Shown here in pieces: positions 25,901 to 36,918 of a stretch of DNA of 64,000 bases. Position numbers and translations under genes: made by a program. The notes beneath the pieces are model-generated. The model saw only the letters and a program-made list of their open reading frames with translations, was not told the DNA's origin and did no database searches. Source of the DNA: Gossypium raimondii (lineage: Eukaryota; Streptophyta; Magnoliopsida; Malvales; Malvaceae); assembly GCF_025698545.1 (NCBI RefSeq), contig NC_068575.1, positions 61,575,980 to 61,639,979 of the forward strand. Direction: 5' to 3'. Numbering within the stretch: the stretch's first letter is position 1; each line of letters opens with the position of its first letter.

Positions 25901-27405
25901 GCAGAATTTGAAGAGCGCTATATCAGATACCGGCAAGACTATACTAAATGAGCATTTGCATCTTGTCGCCGATTGTCTGTCTGTTACCGGGGAGTTTGTT
26001 GGCTTAAACTCAAAAGGCTTGAGACTACGACAAGAACATGCATTTGTCTCATCTCCTTTTATGCAAGCATGCTTTTCAGTTAGTATCATTATATCTAATT
26101 TGATGCTCTTAATTTAAGCCAAGTAAATGTCGTTTTTAAAGTCAACTTAGCCTTATCTAATTTGTGGCAGAATCCCAGTGCTTCCTTTGTCAAAGCTGCA
26201 AAGAAAGGAGTTTCGGATAATCTTCAGGGGACCATTGATGCATTGTCATGGGGAAGAGTTCCTTGCATCGGGACCGGTGCACAGTTTGATATACTGTACT
26301 CTATGAAGGTATATTTATGCATGTCTTGCAACATAATGTACTGTCAAAGTTATTTTCATGAATGATGCATTTTAGAAATAACTAGCTAATTGTGTTCATG
26401 CCATTGTTAATTTCAGGATGAAATGATCACCGAACCGGTTGATGTGTATAATCTTCTTGGAAATATTGTTGGTTCTCAGAACCAAGATGTAGAGTTTGAA
26501 GTACCCCAAGCTTGTAACATCAAGTCCGAGAAATATGTCTCTGAACTTATGGATGCACTTGGTGATTCTGCCTTTGAACGGCTGAAAAATATTGAAACAA
26601 AAATATTGAGAGAATTTCTGACGTTAAATGACATTCAGAGGCTTTCGCGAACTTTAAAGGATATATTGCACAAGTAAGCTTTCCTCCAATTTGTTGTTTA
26701 CCTTCTCTGTTCAGTTTGGTCGTGCTTTTCCGTTCTCTGATTGCCATATAGTTCCAGGTTTTTGGTGATGTTATATTATAATCGGTTTCAATATGTCTTT
26801 GCTAAATTCCGAATATATGCCAAGTTGACCCTTTATCTTGAGCTTGTTGCACTGCTTTGTATGTCTTAGAATGGTGGATAGCTTATGATATCTCCTGATT
26901 TCTCGTCTTGAGTGTTTTGATTCTCAACATCAATTCAGATAAAATGACTAGACATGTTTCGTATTCTTAATTTCTCAGACTTGAAGTTATTTACTTCTTC
27001 TAAGTTTATACTTTTGCTGACTGTAGGTCTCCTATTGGCCACCGGTTAAGCGGAGCTGACTGGAATTCCGCAATGATGGCATTGTACTTTCATCCGCGAA
27101 GAGATGAGAAGGTCGGATCTGGAGCTCAAGAAATAAAGGTATGTTCAAATATATTGGAGTTTTAACATCTATTATACATGTACATACGCACAGATACGAT
27201 GGTTTCTTGATCTTCGTTCCCCTATTTTTTGCAGGTAGGGTATCACCCTGAACATAAAAATTCTCGCTGCTTTCTTTTGGCAAGGACCGATGGGGCAATC
27301 GTAGATTTCTCGTATCATAAATGCGTTATCGGGGCTCTTGAGGTCATCGCCCCCGATAAGGTCCAATTCTACAAGTCAAAATGGTCACAATCCGGTAATC
27401 TGTAA
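19949..27405 (+). CDS. NRPD1: RNA polymerase IV largest subunit NRPD1
   Basis: Exons: 19949-20059, 20410-20530, 20638-20762, 20876-20929, 21013-21240, 21449-21604, 21743-21838, 21930-23882, 24507-24676, 24767-24833, 24917-25035, 25316-25461, 25558-25817, 25905-26078, 26171-26308, 26417-26673, 27027-27138, 27235-27405; 1485 aa (Arabidopsis about 1453). Pol IV makes the precursors of 24-nt siRNAs for RNA-directed DNA methylation. Visible: N-terminal zinc site C65-x2-C68-x6-... C76-x2-H79; metal-A motif DFDGD with D469, D471, D473; NRPPSIHQHS just before it; and a C-terminal DeCL-like domain (about 1395-1485, ending KCVIGALEVIAPDKVQFYKSKW). The lack of a long WG/GW repeat tail separates it from NRPE1 (Pol V). 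Intron 7 has a GC donor (AAG|GCAAGT). The first ATG in frame is 19949; upstream in-frame TTG is not used. A 704-codon frame read through the intron after 23882 is not the real exon end. Confidence 0.95.
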
Positions 27406-29518
27406 ACCGGCTCCACAAGCACATGTGCTTGTAATATACAGAAAAGACACCCATTCATACAAAATGATTGCCATTAAGAACTACAGCAATGACATACAAA
27501 AACTTTCTACATTGAACAGTTTGATAAAATTCGGGTTTTTACTTGAAAGATCAAATCCGGATCTTAGCCTCACAGCACAGGCAATGTTGTTCAAATATCA
27601 CATTGTTTGTATTCTTTTGTTGTTGAAATAGGGTCATCCTCAGCTTCTTTTTGCTCCTTCTACTGGAACTTGCTTGTTTTTTTTTCTTCAAATTTAAGCA
27701 GAAAAGATCTAGTCGAAGCAGCAACGTGAAGCTCCGAACCCTTTTTTCGATTTGTATTTCTTGATATACTTGTGACAAATACAAGTAACATTGTTGTTTC
27801 AGCTATTATATCATTGTTCTCTTCACTGATGATTCTCCTTTTTTTGAGCTTAGTGATATATACATACCACACATGCACGTATTAGACCTATTCATGGGTT
27901 GAATTATTTACTAAAATTTAAAGACTAGCCCATAATACGAGATGGTTTGAGCAAAAATATTCGATTCAAAAAATGAGATTGGGTAAAAAAATTAAACTCG
28001 TTTAAAATATGAGCCAAACTCGGACTTGAAAATTCGTGGCCCAATCTTGGCCCAGCTTGACTTGCTTTTTTAAGTTTGTGATTTTAAGCCTATATTTCGA
28101 GTTGAGTCAGCTTTAGATAAGTATAAATTGTGTTAATATTATGTTTAGGTTTGGCTTATAAACATCTCTAACACTCATTACGTCATAAGGAGTTGCTCAA
28201 ATAAAGACATATCACTTGCTCCTCTAAAACTTTGAATCAAAGTAGGTTTTATGAGTGAACAGGTTCTGGCTACACCGCACACGTACATATTATGTCCAAA
28301 GAGAGCTATCCAAATAAAGATCTACATTTACCCCCGGAAACTTGAACCGGACGGGTTTTGTAGGTGAATAATTCTTGATTATCAAAGTTTAGATCAAATC
28401 ACACGAGTTCATTTTGAAATATTTTTCATTTCGCATTGTTTTATTTTTAAGAAAAGAAAAATTTTCACAATTTCATCAAAGAAAAAAAAACCATTATTAG
28501 TTGCTAGTTGAAAATGAAGTGAATGCATAACATATAATATGTTTTAAGTTTTATATAAATTAAAATTTGGTCTTTTATTTTTCATATTACAAAATCTAAG
28601 GATTATTTTTTATTAAATTTATTGGTGTGATATTTTAAAATAAAAAATTGATCTAGTAATTAATGTCACATACGAATGGGATTAACAATTGAACTTATAT
28701 TTTTAAATTTGAAGAGTAAGGATTAATTTTTTGAAATAATAAAAAGAGTAAATTTTAAATATGCAAAGAGTACAGAGTAGTATTAAAACTTTTCATCGTC
28801 TATGTACTGAATATTTACTCTTTAATATGGATAATTATTTGGTACACGGTGGTGGGACTTTTTAACCCTATAAATGAGATTAAGATTTTGTAATATGTTA
28901 TTAAATTGTATTTTAAAAATTAAATAGGAGATGTGGCAAAATCTCAACCCGTTTATAGGATTACCCTTTAATATTATATGATTAATATAAGATGCATGGC
29001 TTATTTTCTATTTTAAGTATCTATAATGTTACAATTAAATGTATTCATGAGTTGAATTAGATTGAGTCGAGATCTAATTTTTAAAAGAATTTAAGTTTGA
29101 ACTCAGTTCATACAAATTAACCCAAATCACTCATTTTATTATTCAGAAAAATAATAAAAATATTCTTTATTTTAAGTTAATTATAAAAATATATAAATAC
29201 AAACCGAGCTAAAACTGGCAAAATTTTTCTGGAAGATATTAATTGAATGTTAGTTGAATCAGCATCGAAATATGTATTAAATATAGCTATTGGGCATAAA
29301 TATATATAAAACTTCGAATAATATAAATTTTGGACATGAATTCAAAGAGTAATGAACTTTCTTTCAAGTAAATATTATATTTTATTCATAATAATATTTT
29401 CTATTAACATTTATCATAATTAATTGAAAATGAATAATATTAATGAGAAACATATTATAAAAGAGGGTCAATATTTTTACTCTTCACAAACATAAAAACA
29501 ATAACAATAAAATAATAA
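27406..29518. other. Gene-free spacer downstream of NRPD1
   Basis: Starts with the NRPD1 3' UTR. Two diverged direct copies of about 110 bp (near 28185 and 28300; shared 'caaataaagat', 'acttgaa') are visible. The rest is AT-rich with no exon or RNA gene that I can support. Confidence 0.5.
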
Positions 29519-29966
29519 GGGTAAACTACGAAAATAGTCACTTTTGTTAACCTCAAATTATATTTTAGTCATTTATATTTGAAATATTACATTTTAGTCA
29601 CTTACGTATCGTTTTGTTACAAATTGGTTGCTCTACTGTTAAGCTCTGTTACCTTCCTAATGGTGGTCCTACGTGGCAGTCCAAATGAGTTTTAAATGCC
29701 AACTTGGATGTCTTACGTGGCAGTCCAAATTAAATTTATTTAATTAAAAACTTATTTTCATCCCAACAACTAACATCCAAGTTGGCATTTAAAACTCATT
29801 TGGACTGCCACATAGGACTTCCGTTAGGGAGATAATGGAGTTTAATAGTAGAGTGACTACTTCGTAACAAAACGATAACGTAAATGACTAAAACGTAATA
29901 TTTCAAACATAAATGACTAAAATATAATTTGAGGCAAACAAAAGTGACTATTTTTGAATTTACCCA
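29519..29966. repeat. Family C inverted-repeat element, short copy
   Basis: Begins gggtaaactacgaaaatagt and ends with its reverse complement (ttgaatttaccc). The arms contain atatttgaaatattac-ttttagtcactta and cgttttgttac. The inner parts are also inverted (acgtggcagtccaaatgagt, ccaacttggatg on one side; catccaagttgg, actcatttggactgccac on the other). No ORF. It lies 110 bp before the orphan HMGS exon. Confidence 0.9.
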
Positions 29967-30079
29967 ATAAAAAAAAAGGGTTGTTTGTTTTTAAATTTTA
30001 ATAATAAAGAGTTGTAGTTGCTATTATTGTTGATATAGGCCTTGTACCTTATCTTTTTTCGTTACTTGGATACACAAAA

Positions 30080-30142
30080 ATGGCAAAGAATGCTGGAATT
30101 CTTGCTATCGAAATCTATTTCCCTCCTACCTGTGTTCAACAG
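30080..30142 (+). pseudogene. Orphan first exon of HMG-CoA synthase
   Basis: ATG plus 20 codons reads MAKNAGILAIEIYFPPTCVQ-Q and is followed directly by a GT donor (CAG|GTGACT). This is the conserved N-terminus and first exon of plant hydroxymethylglutaryl-CoA synthase (mevalonate pathway), differing at a few residues from the Arabidopsis form. The next expected exon (starting EALEAHDGASKGKYT in the family) is absent from the following 500 bp, which runs into the 3' end of the opposite-strand MINDY gene. The reading frame of the exon itself is intact. It is a relic of a gene lost here, or much less likely a captured fragment. Confidence 0.85.
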
Positions 30143-30638
30143 GTGACTTCATCCCTTTCGTTTTTTTTTTTCTGTTTAATTGTATACACTTCAATTTTTA
30201 ACAATAAAAATTGTTGAAATTTTTAATAAAGAAAAATTAATTTACTCTTTAATATAATATATAATAATTAATTTATCATTATTTTTGTAGAAAGAGCAAA
30301 ATATAATCTGACACGAAACACAGGGTTTCCATGATATTTTTAGGATCGCAAGCTTTTTTTTTTTTATTATGACATTTATAATAGGTTTAAAACAATGTGT
30401 TTGGTAGTTTCTTGATGATGGAAAAAAATCATAGTGGCAATTAAAGGAATTATCAAAGTTAGCATCAATTAAAGAAATATTGTTGATTTTTTTCCCCTTT
30501 TTATAGTCAAAATGTTCGTCTAAAATCACAATAAGTGGTGAATTATGGTTTTTATTAGTGTTGAAATACAATTGGATCAAAGAAACAAACCATTTACAGT
30601 AAACAAAGTCTTTCTCCAAATGGATTTAAAGCAAAAAC
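30143..30638. other. Spacer between HMGS relic and MINDY 3' end
   Basis: AT-rich sequence with long T and A runs. I looked for further HMGS exons and found none. The minus-strand frame at 30242-30619 has no recognisable content. Confidence 0.5.
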
Positions 30639-33600
30639 TTACATCACAATACACATATCTTTTGATTTCGTATCTTCCTTCGGGGATGAAGACGAAGATG
30701 ACGACGAGGAGCTCCTTCCACTGCTTCTCTGCCCCTGCAAAATGCCCACCTCAACACAAATATCTTAAAGCTACATATATAAGTTTTTTTCATGTATTTG
30801 AAGGATCTTGGAAGTGCCATATCTTCAAAATCGAGTCTGGTTATACGTAGGATATGGGCTACAAACATGGATATTTCGACAAGAATAAAGAATCGAATAC
30901 CTGTTGAGTTGTTACTAATCTTGAACCACCAACAACGGGTGGTGGCTGACGCGGTGGTGGGTCTTCTTCAAATTCCTGTTGTTGCAGAGCTATTGCAAGC
31001 TGTAAATCCGAGCTGCAATGAAAATTTTCATAGAACCAATCGAATCAAAATCAACATTTCTGAAATATTTTCTAATAGACAGAACAATGACTTCCAAGAA
31101 ATTGTGAGAAATTTATATTATCATTAGAACAGATTAACATCGATACATGTAACGTACTTTACGTCCAATCCAGCTTGCACTGCACTATCAATGCTGGCAA
31201 TGTAGTCCTTGCATGGTGAAAATTTGTTTGGTAAGTATTCATGAAAGTAAATAGGGTAAAAATTGCATTTTTTCTCATTTATTAAAAGAATGGACAAATT
31301 AATCTCTGTATGTTTGATTAAGGAGTAAATTGATCATTCTGTTAAAAATTTCATTCAATTTTACCATTAAAACTTGTCATTATACATCAACATGAGCTAC
31401 ATATGACACATCATGTATCACTGTTTGATTATTTTATTAGTCATGCCAATTTTAAAATTTAAATTGTAAAAATAGATCGAAATTTTTAATAGGAAGAATC
31501 AATTTGTTCATATATCTAATATACAGAGACTAGTTTGCTCATTTTTTAGTGAAGCAAAATGCAATCTGATATATTGTACTAGGGTTTCCATGGTATTTTT
31601 ACTAAGTAAATAGGAATCAACAGTTAAAAATATTTGCTTGCAAAAAAGGGAAAATACTCACAGCAGTACTGGCCATAGCATTTTGCTCATCCCAAGTACC
31701 TGTGACATGATTATCATTCACCTTGAACTCCTTGAAGCTGCCGGTCATAAACAGCGTGTCTCCGTTGACCTGAAAGAATCAACATATTACTCAGACTCAA
31801 GTATAAATGTCAGATATGGGTTAATTCCCGACAATGGTAACAATTTTACCTCATTTAGTTTTTCCCAAACCAAATTGGGCTGATTTAGATAGCCTTGGTC
31901 AGTAGCTAAAAGATAGAGTTCACCATTATACTGCAAAAAAGATGAGATCCAATGAGTGAACAAATGACCATTAGAGCAAACAAAGAAAACTGGTTCTTAT
32001 ATCAGCTTATTAGTTTAGTCAAGTCGTTTCGAGGGAACACATAATTGGCAGCTCGTAGACGGTCACAGGTATTAATCCACAGAGAAACTGACCTTAAACA
32101 TGGTGCTGAAATGATTATTACGGAAAAAAACACAAAGTTCGCGTTCTTTAAGTCCGTCTTGTAAGCAAAAAAGCCTGTAGAATGGATTAATAAGTCACTA
32201 AACAACAAGCTTGATACTGACATAAAGAGTTACGATGTAATAGACTCGAAGAAATTGGATCTTTAAACAGCTACATAATACTAAGAATACCCATAAAAGG
32301 TCAATTGACTGGCATTGTTCTTCAAGAAGTTTCCGATCAGTTCCCCTGAATAGCAACAAGCAACTTTAGACCTTACATAACGAAGAACGGAGATCGAATA
32401 GATGAAAGAAAGATATACACACTCTATGACAATAAAGATCTATATTTTCTAATAAGATGCACTACTAACCTTGTTGTGGAGTGATTTCATCTTTAGACCT
32501 TACATTGCAGTCATCTACAGCTCTTTGGTCAACTTGTTTTGCAAGAATTGCCTCACCTTCATACATTGGCTCCGGGTTTTCGTATGTTGTTGCTGTTGTT
32601 GCAGAATCTGCTATGCATTCTTCGCCTTCGTATATAGGTTCACTTTGAGGCACATTTGCATGATGTATTCTGCCACTAGAAGAATCTGAACCGGCATTTT
32701 GTAAAGCCACGGATGATACTTTTATGATCAGGCACCCATTCACATTATCAGGAATGTCATGAGGATCGGTTGTAGAATCGGATTGAATCTCGATTTTTTG
32801 AACCCCTTGCAATATTTCAGTGTCATTTCCATTGTTAGAAGCAATATCTTTTGCCAGATAAACAGGAAGTGCACCTTCAACCTGGATCAGTTCTTCTGCA
32901 CCATTCCCCTTATTCTCAGCCACATCATTTGAAAGGTTAATTTCTCCGGATTTAACATAAGATGACTGATGCTGATTAATCCCATCAGTCTTCTGGGACT
33001 CTTCCCTTTTGAGGGTCTTGGAACATATCTTACTACCGCTATCATTGCTCAAGGAAGTGCAATTATCTGATAAGGAAGGTTCGGTCCGCTGCAAGTTTGG
33101 ATTTTCAACGCCTTTTTCCCCCTCTAGTGTATCTGCAGAAACAAGATTCTTTGAACATGATCTTTCATGGGAACTGCCAGGATCACTAACCGAGTTTTGC
33201 GATTCAGCCTCTGATAATTTCAAGACTCTCAGTAGCTCCGCTTCCTCATCGAGATCCCCTTTTCTTAATATTTTCTGACCAGACAATGAACGAGGAGACT
33301 CGTCAAAAGATTTGGTTTTCAAGAGGCAAGGAGAGGGAACTCCCAGAGTGGCAGTTGTTGCAGCAGCAAAATCCACACAATCTCCAGAGTTACTTTTACG
33401 TAAAACCTCCATATTTCGTGCTTCCAGTGCAACAAGCTCTTCCATAATTGCATTGTAGGATTTTGAACCAACGGCAGAAGCAGTTTCATAGTCCTGGCAC
33501 ACATGTGTACCATGAAAATAAAACATCAAAGTTCCTTGTCTAACGGTTAATCATGTTTGTTGAGCAAGCAGACAAAGAAACACTGAAATCCTATACACAT

Positions 33601-34863
33601 AACAAGCTTCCATGGATTACTCTAGGAGCTTGGCAGGACCGATATGATGACATGATCCGTACCCCATCGAGCCATAAAAGATGCATACGACAACAATACG
33701 ATCAACAAAGGAAACAACAGCAATATAAATACACAATTCTTATTAGCTTTGGAGTACCTGGGGATCAACTATCCAACCATGATAGAGAGGAATATCGAGC
33801 AGATCGAATATGGCACACTCTGAAGTGAACTCAAAATCGTCTGTTCTGTATGTTGTACACATTATTCAATACAAACCACGAAATGAACTCGTTTGTAGGA
33901 GGAAAAAAAACTTAAAGAAAAAAAGAAACGAAAACGCTAACCTCCTGAATTTGATATTTACATCAATCCCTGTAGCAAGACGAGGGAGTAAATCGATCGC
34001 ATCAGCAATATTCCGCAGTTGATTTTCGACGTATCCGGCATCTTTATTCTACATTGCCGAAAGAAAGGATTTATCACTATGAACAAACTATACCAGCAGC
34101 AAGAAAATGAATCAAGCATAAAAAAAGGTAAAGAAATTACGTCGACATTACTGTTGGAATCAATGAGGCGCTCGGCCACCAGTGAAAGTAGTTTCTCCTG
34201 CGAAACTTCGGCTATATCGGGACTCAGGTTCAAGTTGTTGCTTAAAAGGAGAACATTACCTGTCACAGACGTTCATTTTCAAAACTTAATTAGCTCCAAA
34301 TTCAAATTGCCACCATAAAATGATAATGATGATGTCGAACAATTAGAAATTTGATCATGTTCATAATTCAATCCATAAATGATATACACATGTATATACT
34401 GTCCTGTTCTTTCATTGAGGTATTCCCGCTAAAAGCAAGAGCAACAACAAAGAATCAAGCCAATAAAACCAAAATATAATCAAATAATTGCGATGCTGTA
34501 AAGAAATCCATACTTGACCGCTCTGAGAAACAATGGAAAGAAAATTGAAACGAAATTCTTCCATTTTTTTTTAAACTAAAATTAAAAACGTAAGACCTAA
34601 ATCAAATTTTAAATTGAATTTGCAATCCGAATATTCCAATTAACAATTAAAAAAAACAGAAATGGAAAGAGAGAGTTACAGATGGCGAGGAGAGGGCAAG
34701 GTCCATTGTCGTTTTGGAGAATAATAGGCGTAGTACGACCTAAGAACTGGATAGCCTTAGTCTTGTATGTGCAATCTTTAATTACTTCTTGCTTTGGTTG
34801 TTTTTCTTTCACTGCTTCTCTCGATTCATACACAGAAGAAGACGAAGAAGCAGCCGCTGACAT
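30639..34863 (-). CDS. MINDY-type deubiquitinase (FAM63/DUF544 family)
   Basis: Exons in transcript order: 34863-34680, 34259-34141, 34048-33942, 33845-33758, 33493-32470, 32345-32291, 32174-32093, 31930-31850, 31769-31662, 31207-31158, 31012-30901, 30734-30639; 701 aa. MINDY enzymes are cysteine proteases that trim K48-linked ubiquitin chains. The N-terminal active site shows FLGRTTPIILQNDNGPCPLL, with Q50 and catalytic C56. The likely catalytic His is H547 in FFRNNHFSTM; PLYHGW (H159) is conserved too. A single exon of 341 codons inserts a Ser/Glu/Asp-rich, probably disordered region between these, including a UIM-like EEAELLRVLKLSEAE. Near the C-terminus DLQLAIALQQQEFEED is a MIU/UIM-like ubiquitin-binding helix, then a Pro run and a Ser run. 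The protein ends Lys-Asp-Met-Cys-Ile-Val-Met, a CaaX-like box. Intron 9 carries a family B repeat. Confidence 0.92.
31246..31602 (+). repeat. Family B dispersed repeat, copy 2, in a MINDY intron
   Basis: Lies wholly inside the intron between exons 31769-31662 and 31207-31158. It begins 'agggtaaaaattgcattttt' and ends gcaatctgat-attgtactagggtttccatggtattttta. It is the most complete-looking copy of the family, about 350 bp. Confidence 0.75.
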
Positions 34864-35339
34864 TTTTTGTTGTTGTTTTCTTTGTTTTGATTATGAAACA
34901 ATTTGATCACTGAAATTCTTTTATGTTACTGCTAAAATCTAAATCAAAATTTCATAGAATTCAAATCCATGAGTGAGGCAAAAAATTTCTAGTATGTGTT
35001 GATTTTGCCTCAGGTTCAGGCAAGCTCCCTCCATGTTTTTCGGAACCCATTGCCAATTACTAATCGATTTTCAGATTCAGCCTTTAGCCCATAACGTAAA
35101 TGAGCAAAAAATAAAAAGGTTGGAGGGTCCTGAAACTATATAAAAGCAACCTATTGAGATAAGGCTTAATGATTATGGGCTGGCCTGTCCAGAGTGGTGA
35201 TGAAATGCGTGGGAATGGTAAAATTGATGGACCAAAAGCTTTTAAAAATTTAGGGCTAATAATCATTTGGTACCTGAAATTGAGTTTAATATTCAGTTTG
35301 ATACTTAAGTTTTTTTACCCTCAATTAGAATTTATCAAT
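34864..35339. other. MINDY 5' flank
   Basis: Region upstream of the MINDY start codon; it should hold the minus-strand promoter and 5' UTR. No TATA box stands out. No gene is seen on the plus strand. Confidence 0.5.
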
Positions 35340-35800
35340 ATCAAGTAGTTAGTATCACACATATGGATGCACTATTTTTCTACCGGAATTGGTGCTTATT
35401 GGTATTAGTCTGTTTCAGTGTACCGTTTTATGATTTATTGATATTTTAAAAAAAATAAATGTATATAAAAAAATTACAAATATCAAATGAATGATATTAA
35501 ATAAATTTCAAATATAAAATATTCATATACCAGCTAATGTACAATGTTTTGGTAAATTTTTATTATTATTTATTATCATAATGGTAGATAGTTAGAAATT
35601 TTATATTTTTTTAATATTATTTATGCACCACTCAGTGCGCAATATTTTGGCCAATGCGGCCAAAATTGAGTGGAACAAATTGGTATGATTGGCATAAGTT
35701 GAAATTTTAACCGATGCAGAAAATGGAGTTGGTTACAATGGTTTATTATTGGAATGGTGTGCACTAGTTGGAATAACCGAAACTGGTACCGAACCAACTA
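35340..35800 (+). repeat. Family D dispersed repeat, copy 2
   Basis: Matches 15400-15850 block by block (ttacaaatatcaaatga, gatattaaataaattt, ttattatcataa-ggta, gttagaaattttatat, ggtttattattggaatg). It is bracketed by two direct copies of an older repeat (35285-35320 and 35805-35835, both reading like ttcaatattca-tttgatac), so it seems to have inserted into that repeat. Confidence 0.6.
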
Positions 35801-35895
35801 CCCGTCATTCAATATTCAATTTGATACCCAAAACAAACGGTATCATGTAATCCAATTAAAAGTTGACACGTGTGCTATAGTAAAAAAACATAAGT

Positions 35896-36270
35896 ACTCT
35901 ATTGAGTCTGACTCATAGTGATCATTTATCAAAGAATGACTCTGGTTATCAAATGATTGAACAACCGGGACCAATTTACTTACGATACTTAGTTGACATT
36001 CATAAAAAGTATCTAATGAATTATGAGTTCAATACATCCTGCTTAGCGAAAAGGCGGATATTCCTTGCTCATTATCGACAATCACTTATTCACAAACTTC
36101 GTGGGGCTAATAGTTTTCATTTCCGTCTCGTGGAAAACCCTTTTCGCTCCGCTTAGCCCTATCTCCCTCTAGGGGTATTTTAGTGATAGGTTCTATAGGA
36201 ACCGGACGATCCTATTTGTTCAAATACCTAGCGACAAACTCCTATGTTCCTTTCATTACAGTATTTCTGA
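35896..36270 (+). pseudogene. ycf2: Plastid ycf2 fragment inserted in nuclear DNA (NUPT)
   Basis: About 375 bp read as a piece of chloroplast Ycf2: [20 protein letters not shown], then [20 protein letters not shown], [12 protein letters not shown], GANSFHF, and after frame changes [27 protein letters not shown]. The frame is broken by small deletions near 36075-36140 (the ITYSQTSC region is out of frame), and a premature stop follows. Similarity ends abruptly at 36270. This is a decayed nuclear plastid insertion with no function expected. Confidence 0.9.
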
Positions 36271-36440
36271 CTTGCTCCTACGGAACCAAGGTCGAAAAGA
36301 TTGAGAAAAATCAGTCATTCACAACCACTGATGAAGGATTCCTCGAAAAGTTAAGGATTAGTAATCCGTTTTAGAAATCGAATGGGTTTGATCTTATACA
36401 TACGCGAGGAAGGTAATCAAAAAAAAGAAAGAAGATAAGT
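36271..36440 (+). other. Unidentified segment joined to the ycf2 insert
   Basis: Directly after the ycf2 match the sequence changes to cctacggaaccaaggtcgaa... through ...tacatacgcgaggaagg. Its base composition and unbroken character look organellar, and it may be a second, non-adjacent plastid piece joined to the first. I cannot place it in a plastid gene. Confidence 0.35.
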
Positions 36441-36918
36441 TCTTCTTTACTGAGACAAAAAGAACACTCAATTATTAAATTGAACATTGAAATTGAGCTT
36501 AGATAATTAGAACAAAAAGAAACTTAAGTATCAAATTAAACATTGAATTGTATGGGCCTAAAATACTAGTTGGATGTTCATTTTCACTGTTCACATTGAA
36601 CAAATGAAAATCATTCCAAGAGTTCGATTATTGTACAAATATGACCATGTATGTTGTGACCTGAAATAAAACAAGTTCAAATATACATTGTATTAATTGA
36701 CGGTTCTCTCAAAAATTACATGTTAAGATCCGCCACAGAACTAAAAGAAAATAATATTATAATTCTCTTAGTTACATTATTCAGACTCGATTGAACCACG
36801 TGGATGTTCATCATTGCCTATGTTATAGAAAGTACAAATACAATTCTCCAATAAAAAGGAAAAACTAACGGAATCAACTAAATGAAATAAATGTGTTCAT
36901 AAATCAGGCCAGACCAGA
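36441..36918. other. Expansin 3' flank
   Basis: Contains a reverse copy (about 36508-36550, acttaagtatcaaattaaac) of the short repeat seen at 35285-35320, so the plastid piece lies between inverted remnants of one repeat. The remainder is the expansin 3' UTR and flank. No gene. Confidence 0.45.
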
